From Tetradesmus obliquus (Eukaryota > Chlorophyta > Chlorophyceae > Sphaeropleales > Scenedesmaceae): a stretch of 64,000 nt of DNA. Below the pieces are notes generated by a model that was not told the origin of the DNA, searched no databases, and was given only the letters and a program-made list of their open reading frames with translations. The stretch spans positions 4,828,001-4,892,000 of the forward strand of contig CP126197.1 in NCBI GenBank assembly GCA_030272155.1. Direction: 5' to 3'. The translations under genes and the position numbers were made by a program. This document shows positions 1 to 12,900 of the stretch, piece after piece (the stretch's first letter is position 1; every line of letters begins with the position of its first letter).

Positions 1-1619
1 CGCAGGCCTCGGACCGCGGCGAGACAGCCGCTGTCCACAGCTGCCGCTGCTACTGCATTCGCCTGAGCGCTGCTCATCTCGCCTGCGCCTGGCAGCCGGC
101 TGATGCGCAGCAGTGTGGGCACCAGGGGCAACTGCTGCTGCTGCTGCTTCAAGGCGGCCTGCAGCAGGCTGAACACTTGTGCAGCATCCAGGCTGTTTGC
201 TGCTGGCAGCTGGCACAGCTTCTGCATCAGTTCTGCCTCCAAGTTGGCCTTCCTGGCGTAACGAACTGTACTGTGCAGCAGGGTGCTGACTGTACCGCTC
301 GGCAGATGCTGAGCACCGGGTGTGGGAAGCGCCAGCAGCTGCAGCATGACCTGGTAGTGCTGCCTGTCAGCTGCCAGCAGCAGCAGCTCATTGAGCAGCT
401 CAGGCGTGACCTGCTGCTGCTGCAGCGAGTGCTGCTGCTGGTGCTGATCGCTCGTCACCGCTGCCAGCAGCTGCTGCGGTGGCGTGCTGAGGTGCTTGAT
501 GAGAGCTGCTGCTGCTGTGCTGTCCTGCTGGTTCACTGCAAAGCGCAGCAGGCCTGGTAAGAGTGGCGGCTGCAGGAAGCGCAGCACCCTGTCCAGTGGG
601 AACTCCTGCACATCAGCAAGTCCAATGCATTGGTTAGATATCAGCTTATGCACGATGCTGTTGTGACCGAAGTGCGTAGCTGTCACTGCACAGTGCACAG
701 TTTCTGCACGGGTGAGGACACTGCACAGCACATGCAAGCTAAGCCAGAACAGCCGACTATGAAGCCCTCTCCAGCAGTGTGATGCCTTTCACCCCTAGCC
801 AGCTGTTTGATTCTGTCGGTTGTGAGCAGCAGCAACTCGGCAGCTGCCTGCACCGCGCAGCGCAGTGTGGTGCGTAGATGAAGAGACTTGGGCACCGTCA
901 GTACCACACACCTGTGGGTTGGCTGCAAAACACGCCACAAGCTCCAGCAAGGAAGGCCCTCCTGCTGCTGCTGCTGCTGCTGCAGCTGCTGGTTCTGAAG
1001 CAGGTGGTGTTCCTGCTGCTACTCCCAGTGGCGCAGCCACGTCTGTCCCAACATCCGGCGCTCCGCTGAATGCCGCACGCAGCTCCTCATTGCTGCTGCC
1101 AAATGCTGCAGTCGGCCCATGCACAGCAACGCGTGCTTGCACCCACAGCTTTGCGCCTGGCTGCTGCTTCACTGCAGCTGCCATCACTTGCGCATCACTG
1201 ACACGTACGCCTGCTGCTGTCAGCAAGTGCACTGCTGCTGCAGGCACGCTGGGTACGGCAGTGACAGCATCAGTGGCACCTGCAACTGCCTGCTTGCCTA
1301 CTGTCCAGCACAGCCACTTGATCCTGCTCAAGTACTGCTGCTGCAAGGGCCTCTGTTTTGGCTGCGCTGCTGCCTGGTGCAGCAGGGGCAGCAGCAGGGC
1401 CTCGAGCTTATGGGTGGCATGGCTTGCACAGATAGCCCGGCAGCGTCTGTTTGTTGCGCTGAGCTGCGCAAGTGTGTAATCTGAGCTGATGTGGCCTGCA
1501 GCTATGTCAAGCACTGCCAAGACCTTGTCGCTTCGCTGTTGCTGTGTGCTGCGTTCCTGCATGGTGCCGTGACTTTCAGGATTCAGCGTCACACAGCAAT
1601 ATTTCAAGGCACACACCAC
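1..1619 (-). CDS. Ankyrin/F-box-like protein, partial at the left edge
   Basis: Exons on the minus strand: 1619-912, 847-793 and 685 to beyond position 1. All junctions are GT-AG and phases agree (0, then 1). The open frame begins at 1619, but the Met at 1562 may be the true start, since the following stretch (DKVLAVLDIAAGH) reads like a helical F-box-type start. Further on there is an Ala-rich linker with a run of eight or nine Ala. After that come short helical repeats of ankyrin character, such as VTATHFGHNSIVHKLIS followed by leucine-rich helices interrupted by Gln runs. The 3' end lies outside the window. The function is unknown; a protein-interaction scaffold is an inference from the helical repeats. 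The third exon stays open for 685 nt, which supports a real gene. Confidence 0.6.
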
Positions 1620-2198
1620 TAAAGTTAGATAAGCATTACAGGCCGCGTGGAGCGAAGTAGCACAAAGGGAGAGGCGGGATCAATTCGATTTCAAATGCAG
1701 CAGGTGTTATGATCATGACACTTGATCAAGCTCAGAGCCCTTGTCTGGGCTTGATGCTAGGCCCGTCTTCACCCAGAGCGCACACTTGCCTGCAGGGTCT
1801 ATCCCCAAAAGTGCCACTTGTTAACTTGCGAAGCTGCTAAGACGGTGTGCTTCCAGGTGACCAAGCTGGACCAAGAACCGTGAATTAATACCACACCTGT
1901 GTATACCTGCTCCATTGTCATTGCTTGTGGAAACATGCAAGTGATAACATAATGATGGCCAGCTGGTATTTATCATTGACTCAGTCAAGGCATAGCACAG
2001 GGAAGCAGTCAGTCATGCATCCAACTTGGTTACAACGGTTTTGGTTTTAAAACGGTTTTGGTTACAACGCAGTCATCGCAGCCGCGCAACGTTTGGAAGT
2101 GCTGCAGCTGCGTGCCACTGCGGCGTCCACAATCCTATCACGGTGACATGTGTCTCAGTTGCCACAGCAACAGTGCCGCGGCTGCTGCCGGCACCAAG
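1620..2198. other. Intergenic, 3' of the mannosyltransferase and 5' of the ankyrin-like gene
   Basis: No supported coding sequence. Around 2030-2066 a short direct repeat built on ACGGTTTTGGTT occurs twice. This stretch should hold the promoter of the minus-strand gene ending at 1619 and the 3' UTR of the gene ending at 2199. No clear TATA box or poly(A) signal could be assigned. Confidence 0.5.
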
Positions 2199-2600
2199 TC
2201 ATGCCATGCTGCCATCAAACAGAGACGGAAAGGCTGCCCTGCCTCCCTCGCGCTGCAGCCACTGCAGAGCTGCAACAGATTCCTTGATCACTCTCAGCGT
2301 GCTTGACATTGCTGCCAGCTCCCCACTGCACCTCAGAGCAGCTACGGAGCCACCATCTGGCACCAGCTGCCCTGTACTGTCTGCGACAGATGCATTCCAG
2401 TAACGAGAACTTGACGCCAATCCTGCAGCATCTGCCGCAGCCCAATGCAACTCGCCCATGTTGTGCTCATGAACGGTGCTGATGATTGCATCCAGCACTT
2501 GCCTGCAGTTGCACTCCAGGTTTGGCTGACGATCTATCGGCAGCCCCAGCTGCACGGCCTGCATGTACTGGCTCAACAGCACCAGCGGACACTGCTGTTC

Positions 2601-2634
<34 letters not shown>

Positions 2635-5600
2635 CCTCCGTGTCCGCTGCCAGCGGTGTGTCTGCGTGCAAGCTCTGCCTGCACAGGCAGCCGAGTGTGT
2701 GCCTGCACCTGCTGCCAGCTAGAGCCTGCTGCACTTGGCACTGTGATGAGCGGTAGGGGGTCGATGTGCAGCTGCTGGAAGGCTGCAGGCGGCGCCACGT
2801 GCTCCCACCACACTCCTTTGGTGGGGCCCTGGCTGTTGTGGGCCAGGTAGTAGCGCAGCCACCTGCAGGCAGCATCCCACAAGGCTGTAGGTTAGGCATG
2901 CGGATGATGCACTGGTGCGAATTTGCGTGAGCTGCGTACAGGCAGTTAGGCGCTCCACAGCTGTGCATACCGGTTCCAGATATATGTTCTGCATATGTAT
3001 GCAGCAGGTGATCAAGGATTGGTGCCCTGCAGCCGAATTTGGCATGGCCACAGGGGTGGCAGCCGCAGCGTGAAGTCCATGAGGCAGGCTGGCTGGGCCA
3101 CCTGGTGTGCGGCATGCCTCATGCATGCTGCTGCAGCTAGCTCTAGTCCACTACTGGGCCAGCCGCAACAAACATTGCCGACCTCTGCGGCAGTGGCCCT
3201 GTGAGCAGCTCTGCTGGCCAGGGCTGCTCGCCCAGCTGCATCTTGTTCATGGTGCGGTGGAAGAAGGCGGGCCGCTGCAGGCAGGCGGCACAGTCGGAGC
3301 AGGATGCACATCATTTAGCGCACTTAATGACGTGATTGACAGTCAGATTGGTTTGAAAGGCAGGGCAGGGTGGGCCTCTTGCAAGCCAGCAAAGCAAAGC
3401 ATGCAGCATGATGTTGCGGCTGACCAAGGGGTGAAGGCATCTTGCCCTAATGAGATTGTGAATCACAGCTTGCTGAGCGCTGCCTGGCTTTCACAAGCTG
3501 CCCGCCGCAAACATCCACAGCAGCTGTGACTGTTGCAGCTGCGCATCCTTGGTCTTAATCATCAACCCATCCAATCTAGCTGCTGCGATTGATGCAGCAA
3601 GCAATGCAGTCTGCATGCCGTACAGGGCTTGCAAGCACACGCTGTAGCCAGAGGGGCCAATATCAGCTGCAGGGTCAGCTGCAGGTCAAGTGTGCTGTCA
3701 TATCACGTAGCTGTCGTGCTGCAGCGCCCCAGTCAGCATAGCCACCATGCTGTCATACCGCACCGCACAGCTGCCCTGCTGTCACATCTCACCGCATAGT
3801 TGTCATGCTGCAGGGCTCCCATCAGCTGCCAGCCGTCCGTTGTGTTGCAGCTGCCGCCTGCACACTTGACCTCCAGCTGCCCTGAGCCCCACCTGAACAC
3901 GCCACCAGGCGGCACAGAAACCTGCACACAGCAACGCCAGCAGTTGGCAGCAGCAGCAGGATCGAACATTGCTATGATCTGGAAGGGCTCACTGCGGAGG
4001 TATGCTGCACCTCTCTGCTGCTTTACAGGATTAGTTGGCGCCAGCATGAACAGCTGCGCTGCAGTGCTGTTACAGAGTGAGACTATAATTGAGCTCACCT
4101 GCATGTACTGGTCAGCAGCCCCCGCCAGTGCAAAGCCCAGGGCGAACGTGTCCTTGTCGCCATGCAGGTGCCTGTAGTAGAGCCTGTCGTGCCAGGTGTT
4201 GACCCACAGCACCCAGTGCAGCACAGACAGCCAGCGCGCCCTGCAGCACAATAACCAGCAGGCAGCACATCTTCACCATAGAAATGCACCAAGGACTGTT
4301 CAGCACAGCCATCTTGCCTACGCACTGCAATGGTACCGTTTAGATGTGAGGGACATAGCTGAAGCGCAGGTGGCCCACCCGGATAGCTGCACAGGTGCGG
4401 CTGCATTGTGTCAGCACAGCCACCAAAGCAGCGCGGTCGCCCACCTGTCCAGCAGCAGCATGCCTGACTCAGCGTCCCGCCCTGACCAGCCAGCGCCAGC
4501 AGACAGCAGCGGCTGCGGCATGGCAGCAGCACAGCAGCAACCACACACCACCATTCAACACAGCCTGGCGTTTTGAGTCCGCTTGAACCTTGCAGCAGAA
4601 CAATCCATGCAGGATGTGGTTGAAAGCGTAAGGTTCTTGAATCGCATGGCTGCTGTGCACAATGCAAAGAATTCCAAGTTCATCTTGTGCCTTGGCCTGG
4701 GGTGAGCTCTGCACCCATACGTAGGCTCAGCTCACCTGCACTGCCGTCCTGTTGAGCCCAAGAATAGGCCACGCCCCAGCACCAACCCAGTCACTCCAGA
4801 AGTCCGGCCAGAACAGGTTGCCAGCTGACTTATAGAGCGGGTCTTCAAAATGCGCCCCAGGGTTTGTGAGGGGCAGGTTGTCGCTGTCCAGCAGCAGCAC
4901 CTCAGCAAAGCTGCAGTGCAGCAGCGCAGCCACCTTGCCCACCCAGCGCTGCAGCGGCACCCTGCACATCAAGCAGTGCACTTACAATTATCATTTACAC
5001 AACAATGACACAATCATACAGTTGTCGACACAGTTAGAGTTGCTCTGATATTAACAGTCAAGGTGAGTCACAAACAAACCAGTACGCACTGTCACAGCCC
5101 TGTTGGCAGCTGTGCAGACACTTATTGCTGCCGGCACTGCCAACCCACTGCCCGTGCTCATCTCCGCGAGGCGCCAGGGTACTGCTCTTGCTGTCCGCAC
5201 CTGCGCAGGTGCTTGGGGTAGGGCGCAGTAGTCACGTCAAACCCGGAGAGCGGCCCAAACTGCTGCTGCAGCGCTGCCAAAGTCGAGTTGTCCATCTCTG
5301 CCCTGCCCTGCCAGGCCACTTCCACTGGCAGGCTGCAGTGCAGCACCTGGCGCAGCACCTGCCCGCATGTGCAACAGCATACGCAGCAGCAAAAGGTCAT
5401 TTTAACTGTTTCGCTTATGAGTATGAAGCTGCCAGCAGCAGTGTGGGGCCTCAGCTGCCTGTGTTGCCGTGACCCATATCGATCTGTTGTAAGGGTTGGC
5501 AGCTTCTTGTGCATGCAGTACTCAAGGTGAATGTGGCAGTGCTGATGCAGCGCCTGGCAAGGATCCAACAGCAACTCGTGGCCCTTCCTGTATTGCTTGC

Positions 5601-6197
5601 AGCAGCAGCATGATATCAAAGCGCTGGCGTGCAGATGCGCTGCACATGCTGCTGCAGGCGCAGCTGCCGCACCTTGAGCAGCACCACCAGGTGGGTGGTC
5701 AGCTTCCTGCCGCCTGCCACAACCAAGATGCCCCTGCTGCTGCGCTGCTGCTGCTGCTGCTGCTGCAGCCGTGCTTGTTCAGCAGCAACCTCGGGGCTGG
5801 CGAGGAACTGCTGCAGCGCTGCCCTGCTGGCTGCTACATCTTGCTGGCTGGGCTGCACCATGTGATGGCCTGACGCAGCAAGTGAGCTGCCAGCCTGAAC
5901 GTTGCTGCTGCTGCTGCTGCTGCTGCTGGGTGTGCGGTGACTGGCAGTGTTAGCTGTCGGCTGATAAGCTGGGTGCAGGTGCGGTCGCTGCCATAAGCGC
6001 TCCGCTGCAGCAAACTGTGGCTCTGGCCCGTTGCAGCTGCTGGTCGATATGCTTGCAGCTGGACCAAAATGAGCGTAGCTGGGCAGGTGAAACTGCAGCC
6101 GGGTGGTGCTTGCAGTTGCTGATGGCGACAGCAGGGCATGGTGCCTCCATACTGCCAATGCAACAAGTGCAGAGGTAGCAGCTGCCAACACCTGCAT
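2199..6197 (-). CDS. MNN1/MNN2-type alpha-mannosyltransferase, Golgi type II membrane protein
   Basis: Eight exons, minus strand: 6197-5673, 5358-5201, 4961-4736, 4467-4445, 4240-4099, 3921-3793, 3274-3183, 2862-2199. They sum to 1959 nt, a 652-residue protein with no internal stop. A short hydrophobic N-terminus (MQVLAAATSALVALAVW) suits a Golgi signal anchor; a Ser/Gln-rich stem follows. The catalytic part shows RGILVVAGG (about 155-163), LPVEV, the donor-binding LLLDSDN (about 250-256), LFWPDFW (about 275-281), GDKDTF (338-343), a PPG turn and FFHRTMNK (about 405-412). This order matches the fungal/plant Mannosyltransf family PF11051. It probably adds mannose from GDP-mannose to glycans in the Golgi; the linkage cannot be told. 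Exon 4 is a 23-nt microexon, required to join NRTAVQ to SGMLLLDR in frame. The last exon holds a Ser run from CAG/AGC repeats and may be a poorly conserved tail. Confidence 0.85.
3702..3737 (-). repeat. Degenerate copy of the 3' end of mannosyltransferase exon 6, with donor-like end
   Basis: On the gene strand this segment (GCGCTGCAGCACGACAGC then TACGTGATATG) resembles the end of exon 6 (GCCCTGCAGCATGACAAC then TATGCG and the donor GTGAGATG) about 85-90 nt upstream. It lies downstream of the exon it resembles, as other 3'-end copies in this window do. Similarity was judged by eye. Confidence 0.5.
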
Positions 6198-7289
6198 TGT
6201 GCCATAGGTTATTTCACTACAAATTCACAAGCATCAGACGGCGCAGCATGTAAAATGGTGGAAACCAATGCGCATCATGTGGTATATCACTTGCAGGCAG
6301 CAGGCACTGGCTTGCTTCAAGCACCGTGCTGTTCTGTCTGGTGCAAGTGCTGTTCTGTCTGCAGCCCCCAGGAAAGTCTGCATAATCTCACCACACTTCT
6401 GCCAGGAAGTCTCGTTGTATACTTCTGTAGCTTGTCTACTCTGGATTTCTTTGATGTTTCAAGCATGCGTGCAGACAACGCGCTGGGCAGTAATCGGGCG
6501 CTTGCTACCTGCTGGGCAGGTGCTGTAGCAGACGGTGAAGTAGCAATGCGATGTGCATGACAAACGTTGTAAAGCAAGTAATCTTTCCAGGGGTATAATT
6601 CCGTTGCTGCATTGCTGTGAGCAAACACGGTGGGAGAGCATCACAGCAGTGCACTTCCGCCCAGGGCAGTTGCGATTACGTTACGTTGGACTTCACTAGC
6701 CTCTCGACGGCTTACATATCCTGCGAAAATAGTGTAAAATTACACTACAGAGTTTTTGCAATATTTTTCAAGCTTTGCCGGTGTCACTCTCTGCCATGCA
6801 GCCTAAGCTGGGCTTGACCTTCTCTCGCAGCGCGGACGAAGAACGTGATTAAGTCGAGCGGTGGTTTAAGACCTCAGTCCACCATCAATATACTTATACT
6901 TGCTTGTGCGTCGTGATCAGCCCTTTTGAACAATCACGGTATTTTAAGGTCACCTTCGCAACACCTTGCAGCGTTCCGTTCTTTCGTGGTGTTTCTTCGT
7001 GCGTGGCCCTGAAAGCGGCGTATATGGTCTTTGGTTGCTAACTAGAAGCTTTTACATCTGTCTCAATATACATCAGCTGAAGCATTCGCGATTCACAAAA
7101 GGGAGCCTAGCCAAGCAACGGCAATCAGCCAACTAAGAGACAATGAAATAGTGTGTTAGGGCGTATTTGCGTTGATTTTGCGCTTCAAAAGATCGCGCAC
7201 GCTAGACTGCAGGAATCACTCATACAGCCAGGCAGCAGCTGCACAAACTACACGGCAGAACACTTGGCCGCGCACCGGACAAGCAGCTG
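6198..7289. promoter_or_regulatory. Divergent intergenic region between mannosyltransferase and SnRK2-like kinase genes
   Basis: About 1.1 kb separates two divergently transcribed genes, so it should hold both promoters and 5' UTRs. The section from about 6700 to 7200 is visibly more AT-rich than the flanking genes, as expected for promoter DNA in a GC-rich alga. A TATA-like GTATATGG lies near 7018. No operator or known cis element could be assigned, and I saw no open frame that looks like a gene. Confidence 0.4.
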
Positions 7290-9939
7290 ATGAACACGAC
7301 CAGCAGTACTAGCAGCCTGGGCTTTGCCAACCTGCAGTATGTGCAGGAGCTGGGCAAGGGCTCCTTCGGCAGCGTCGTGCTTGCCATAGATGCAGACTCC
7401 AACCAGCTGGTAGCAGTGAAGAAGCTGCCACGTGCCTCTGTACAAAGCCGCTACACAGAATCAGAGCTGATCAACCACAGGTTGGTAACAAAATAATGGC
7501 ATTCATTCAAGGCACCAGCCAAGCAGGCAGCAGCTTGGTGAAACAGCATGCGCTGCAGTGCTCAATGCAGCGGGACTGAGTCCTGCGTGGCACTGCAGCT
7601 GGTGCAGTTTGGTGTTGCAGCACAGGTGAACAGCTGGTACAGGCATCCCAGGGCAAATGCTTGGCTAAGCGACACCTTGATGGGCAGCAGCAGCAGCCAC
7701 TGAATTGCAGCTACCAAAGCATGTAGTGCCTGAAACTGTAGTGCGTCTCCTTGGGACTGTCTTGCTTGTGACCAAACCCACATGCCTGCTGCTGTTGCTG
7801 CTCTGCTGCTACTCTCCATCCGTGATACAGCCTGCTTAGGCACCCGCACATCGTCAGGTTTCACAAAGTGAGTGCGTCAAGTGAAGCGCATCCTGCTTAT
7901 GCCGTCGTATTTGTGCATATTTGTGCATATATCCACAGCCAGATTGAGAAGTCTGTTTCCTTGCGCTCCAATGCATGCAAAGAGCTTTGCACGGCACACC
8001 CTGCAAAAATATGAAGCGTGGCAAAAGTGTACAGGATAAAATACAATAAATACTGCTTGACAACATATGATTACTTGTAGATTGACATGTGCTGCTGCTG
8101 GTGCTGCAGGCCTTCCTGTCCCCCAGCCACCTCAACATCGTGATGGAGTATGTGCCAGACGGCAGCCTGCTGACACACATCCAAAACAACAGGTGCGCAG
8201 CACTAGCTCTATGCCAGTTAGCCTGGCAGTGCTTGCTCTGCCGACAAGCTGCATGCTGTGTAAGCCAACTGCAGAGCAAATGTCCACCATGCCACCAGCC
8301 ACTGCACAAGTTGGTGAACTGTTTCAGGTACAACAATACATGCAACACATACGCATGCACAGTATAAGTAGCCTGTCGTTGACAGTGAGATTGTTGTGTT
8401 GTGCTGGCTGGCCCTGCAGGGTGCTGTCTGAGGACAAGGCCCGCTGGCTCTTCCAGCAACTTATCTTTGCAGTCGACTACTGCCACAGGAAAGGTGCGCT
8501 TCTCGTTTGGATGCCTACATCATCAAATAGTGTCCATTCAATGATGGCTGGCTTCAGACCAGCTGCCGATAGTCTTGCAGCCACTGCTGTGTGACATCAC
8601 CATGTGGTGACCACCAACCATTTGCTACAGCCACGGTCAAAACACTTTGATGAGTAACACATCGCCTACATGAAGTTCAGTGCCCCAAGCCTCCTGTGAG
8701 CCGCATCTGAACACCTCATATCGCTGCTCAACGCTGCTGCCGCTTATTGTACTGCCAGGTGTGGCCAACCGTGACATCAAGCTCAACAACATCCTGCAGC
8801 AGCCACATATCACCCCAAGCCTCACTGTAGTGCCTGCTGCTGCCTCTTGTACTGCTTGTACTGCCAGGTGTGGCCAACAGGGACATCAAGCTCGACAACA
8901 TCCTGCTGGACAGCAGCAGCCACGGCAAGCGCGACTGGCCCATCCTGAAGATATGCGACTGGGGCTACGCCAAGCATGATGCCAAGTCCATCGCCAAGAG
9001 CAGAGTGGTGAGGCGAGGACGGCTCTTATCCACAAAGGGTGCAACTGAGATGTGTGTGCTGGGCTTCTCTGCCACCCATGCAAGTGCTTGGGAGCTGTAC
9101 TCTGCTGCGTACATATGGGACTGGTGCAAACATGTATGTGTTACGCGGCCCAGCTCAGCATGTTGCGCCGCTGTCCCCTGCGCATTACCCTCTGCAGTGC
9201 ACCGTGGCCTACATGGCTCCCGAGGTGCTGCGCAGTCACCTGCAACCGCTGCAGCCGTAGGTGTGATCTGCACAGTGCATTCCGCCAATTCACTGATTTG
9301 CAATGCTGCTGCTGCTGCTGCATGTCTATTGCCGCGCAGGGCACCGTGGCTTACATGGCGCCCGAGGTGCTGCAGAGCAAGACCTACGACGGCAAAACTG
9401 CCGACCTGTGGAGCTGCGGCGTGGTGCTGTATGCGATGCTGGTTGGAGGCATGCCCTTCAAAAACATCGACGGCGCCAACCTCGGCAAGAGCCTGTTGAA
9501 GCTGCTCGGCGACATGCGCGGCCAGCGCTTCGCATTCCCGAGCAGCCTCAGCGCGCCAGCACGGGATCTGGTCACAAGGCTGCTTTGCCCGGAGCCGCAA
9601 AAGCGCATCACGATTGCCGAGGTGATGCGGCACGCGTGGTTTGCGCCTGGGCTGCCGCCGAGTGCGCTGACGATGAATGAAGCATACCTAAAGCTGCAGC
9701 GCATGTGCCCACAGAGCGAAGACGAGATCCAGGCGATTGTGAAGCGAGCAGCGATGGGGCCTGAAGCACGGGATGCGAGCGTGGGCAGCTGCAGCAGCAA
9801 CGCGACGACGTACGCTGCCGTTGCCGTTGCTGCTGCTGCTGCTGCTGCTGCGAAAGGGTACACGGGGCCGAGCGCGAGGGTGGATGCACGCAGCTTGGCA
9901 CGGCAGTCGCCGGAGCTGCTGCAGGTGCTGTCCCGATGA
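7290..9939 (+). CDS. SnRK2-like serine/threonine protein kinase with DWG instead of DFG
   Basis: Six exons: 7290-7480, 7840-7867, 8110-8192, 8420-8493, 8868-9007, 9340-9939. They total 1116 nt, 371 residues. The start is the ATG just before MNTTSSTSSLGF; the kinase domain begins about 15 residues later. Visible elements: glycine loop GKGSFG (22-27), Lys44 in VAVKK, catalytic RDIKLDN (130-136), DWG (156-158), MAPEVL (178-183) and a C-terminal QSEDEIQAIVKRA matching the acidic/helical box behind SnRK2 kinase domains. The family acts in osmotic and nutrient stress signalling in plants and algae. The metal-binding motif is DWG, not DFG; Asp is kept, so activity is possible but regulation may differ. 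The Ala run near the end comes from GCT repeats. It is paralogous to the kinase at 24914-27927. Confidence 0.85.
8752..8797 (+). repeat. Partial copy of kinase exon 5 (5' end with 3' splice site)
   Basis: CTGCCAG followed by about 39 nt almost identical to the start of exon 5 at 8868. It differs at the codons for Arg (CGT versus AGG) and Asp (AAC versus GAC, giving RDIKLNN). It ends before the rest of the exon and lacks a matching donor, so it is a decoy acceptor plus a truncated exon inside intron 4. The upstream intron sequence (around TTGTACTGCCAG) is also shared between copy and original. Confidence 0.85.
9191..9234 (+). repeat. Partial copy of kinase exon 6 (5' end with 3' splice site)
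   Basis: TCTGCAG followed by about 37 nt matching the start of exon 6 at 9340; it encodes TVAYMAPEVL like the original. The match ends after the codons for EVLR. It lies in intron 5, upstream of the full exon. Confidence 0.8.
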
Positions 9940-12900
9940 GCGCGATTGCGCTGAGCCGCATACTGCATTTGATGACTGCGTGTTGGTTGCTGTGGCGTTG
10001 CGGGTGCAAAGCTATGCGTGCACTCTTTGGGTGCTGGGCTGCTGTGTAGGTGCACGTTTTGTGCAAGCTGCGCATGTATTGGTGCTGTGCTGAGTCCCCA
10101 TCTAGAGTTGCTGACGCTCCTCGCGTGAGGGTTTTTGGATGCCAGGCAGCTAGCTCACTTTGCCACATGGCACATGCATGTGTGCCTGGCACTGCTGGCC
10201 GCACGCCATGCAGCTGTAAGCCACGCAGTAGGCAGAGGTGCATTTCAACAAAACCTACAGCAATATGCCTATCAGCTGTGCTGCTCACTGCTGCAGCCGC
10301 TACTGTCAATTTCAATCTGGCTGCGGCGGAGGGTGTGATGCACAGTAGCAACTCCAGTCATGCTCAAGCTTCTGGTTGCTGTGGTGCTGCCAGTAGCCAG
10401 ACGCCTTTGGTTACACGTGTTTGAGTGTGCCTGTGCAAGCCGTGAACATATCACTGCTTGGTAGTTGTACGTTTCCTTCGTTCAACTGGTTGCTGCATTG
10501 CAGCAAGGATGCATGTCGCCCCCCTCAAATGCATTGCATGGATGTCGACGCCGCATATTTCTGGTGGGTGTCATGGTGTGGCATGTGTTGGACTTTTCGA
10601 ATGCCGTGCACCAAGCTGTTCTGCATGGCAAGCCTTGCTGCCTTCGGTTGACTTGATAGTTGAGGTTGCAGTTGGCTTTCTTCAGCCCTACAGCCTGAAG
10701 TTCCGCCGTGCAAGCGCAGGCAGGCTACTGCATCTTTGATCGACAATGCGCACGCATGCAAGACAGGTGTGTTGGGGTATCAGCCCCATGCAGCACGAAC
10801 ATGCGCTGTAGTGTCGGCAACTACTAAGCGCTGTGTCATGACTGTGACATGCCGGGAGTGTGCTGTTTTGTTGATGGGGGCACATGACAACCGCATCCGA
10901 AAGTTGCGTCCTATTACCGTGTTGCTTGACAGGTTTGGCTGCAGAGCAGGGCAAGATAAGCTGCACACCTTGCTTCGCGCTCCAGCTATACCAATCGCTG
11001 CAGTTATTGTGAAAAGACCGTACATGACTGCGTTGCAGTCGAGGTGGGATAGAGAAGTGTGTACCTCAAACTGATCAGTTGTGCAGCAAATGCTTCAACC
11101 AAGAGGCAGCTGTTGTGTTGATCGCAGATGTGAACAGGTTGTGCAGCCCCTGGATAGCGACGCTGTGTTGTTTTGGGTGGTGCACTGCAGCTGTAGGAGA
11201 TCAAGCTGCACAGAAGGGCTCTCCACAGAATTGCCAAAGCTACCAGCATAGTATGGGGAGCTACACATGATCCAGCGTCGTGGTACAGCATAGTCCTGCG
11301 CCCCGCTGCACCTTTCTTTGGGGGGTTACACGCACCTGCAGCTGTTGACTGGCATTTCAGCACAAGTAGTGAGGCAGGGCACGTGGCATACCCACACTGC
11401 TGGCATATCATGCGCATCATGTGCAGCTAGGCAGCTTCTCCAAGGTTTGTGTCTCACATCTTTGCTTCCCAGAGCTTGGCTGATGGGCAGCAGTACAAGC
11501 CCACACGTATTGCAGCTGTGCTCATACACGCATGGACAACTAGGCGCTGCTGTGACACGCAGCGTCCACAAATTCACAAGGGCGGGGTTTCTCTGTTGCC
11601 AACTGGGCAAGTGTGTGCAGAGAAGTTGGCGGGGCATTGTGTGTAGGCAGTACTATTTGGTTACGCATACACAAGCTGAGTAGAGGCAGCCACAAGATGT
11701 GTGTAGTAGAGGACAACAGCCATGCATATGGGGGGCCTAACACGACTCTGGCGTTGCTTGTTATGACAACTGGCTGAAAGAGCCACCTTTTTGGCTCTGT
11801 TCATTGTAGTATGTGTATTGCATGGTTTGCTGTAGATAGTCGGGGGTCATTGGGGCATGGAGATGGTAGTGCAGCAGCTGCAGGGGCATTTGTGCTACTG
11901 ACCTGAATTGGGTTTCAAGAGGGGTACTGTGCAAGTTGGTTTCTGCCTGTACCCTGGTACTGGAGATGCTGGCATGTATTTACGTTTATGTCAACATGAG
12001 CTGCATTGTCACATCGGCAGCAAGCAACTGCCAGCTGGCTCCTGTTGCTTTACGCAGACTGCAAGACTTATGAGTGGAGCATGTGCGTGCGCGCTTCCTG
12101 TGGCTCAACCAGCGAGTCGCTGGTAGGTTGTGGGTTGATAAATGCATGCCACATTTGTACCGTCATCTTTCGACAACGTGCAGCGATGGCCCTGTTTTGA
12201 GCAAATGTGTGTATGCACGAGCAAAGCCATTTGCACGGCTGGTACCAGCCGGTGTGCCGGTGTGCGCAATGCCATCAATCCCCAACTAACAAGCCAGGTT
12301 GATGCAAGCAGCGATGTTGTTGTGATGGTGTGGTGCCAGCCCTTGACAGCAGTTGTAGTCCTGGGGGACATTAAAGTCTTTGGGCCCAGCTTTTGCTTGA
12401 CCTGCGCAGTTAAGCATCCACCGTAGTCCTCGGGCCTCGGTGGATGGCTGGATTCGTGGATGTCTGAAGTCGTTCATGTTACACGATGAAGCACACTGTG
12501 CTCAGCACAGCCTGTGTCCCTGTGGCCCAGGTGCGGCACCTGGAGCTATCTAGATGGAGAGGTGCTGTTGCACCTGCAACCTGGTGTTGCGTACAATGCG
12601 ACTGTAATCAAGCGGCGTCCATCTATCATGCCTCCTGCTGTAACATTTCATATTCATGCTGGGCATGCACGTGCAAATCTGAGCTGGCTGAGTAGGCACC
12701 GTGACTGCTTGCAGGCCTCAAAGAAGGCAGGGCCAAGCCCCTTTCACAATTTGAAGCATGCTAGATTATATGCAAAGCAGTTGGCTTTAAAGGCATGTAT
12801 CGCTGCAAGCAGGCAGACCTGTGGTCCCACCTGTCGCTTTCACCTGTGTTGTGACGTCACGTGTGCCCATGCTTGCTGCCAGGGGGCAGCCGCATGCGCG

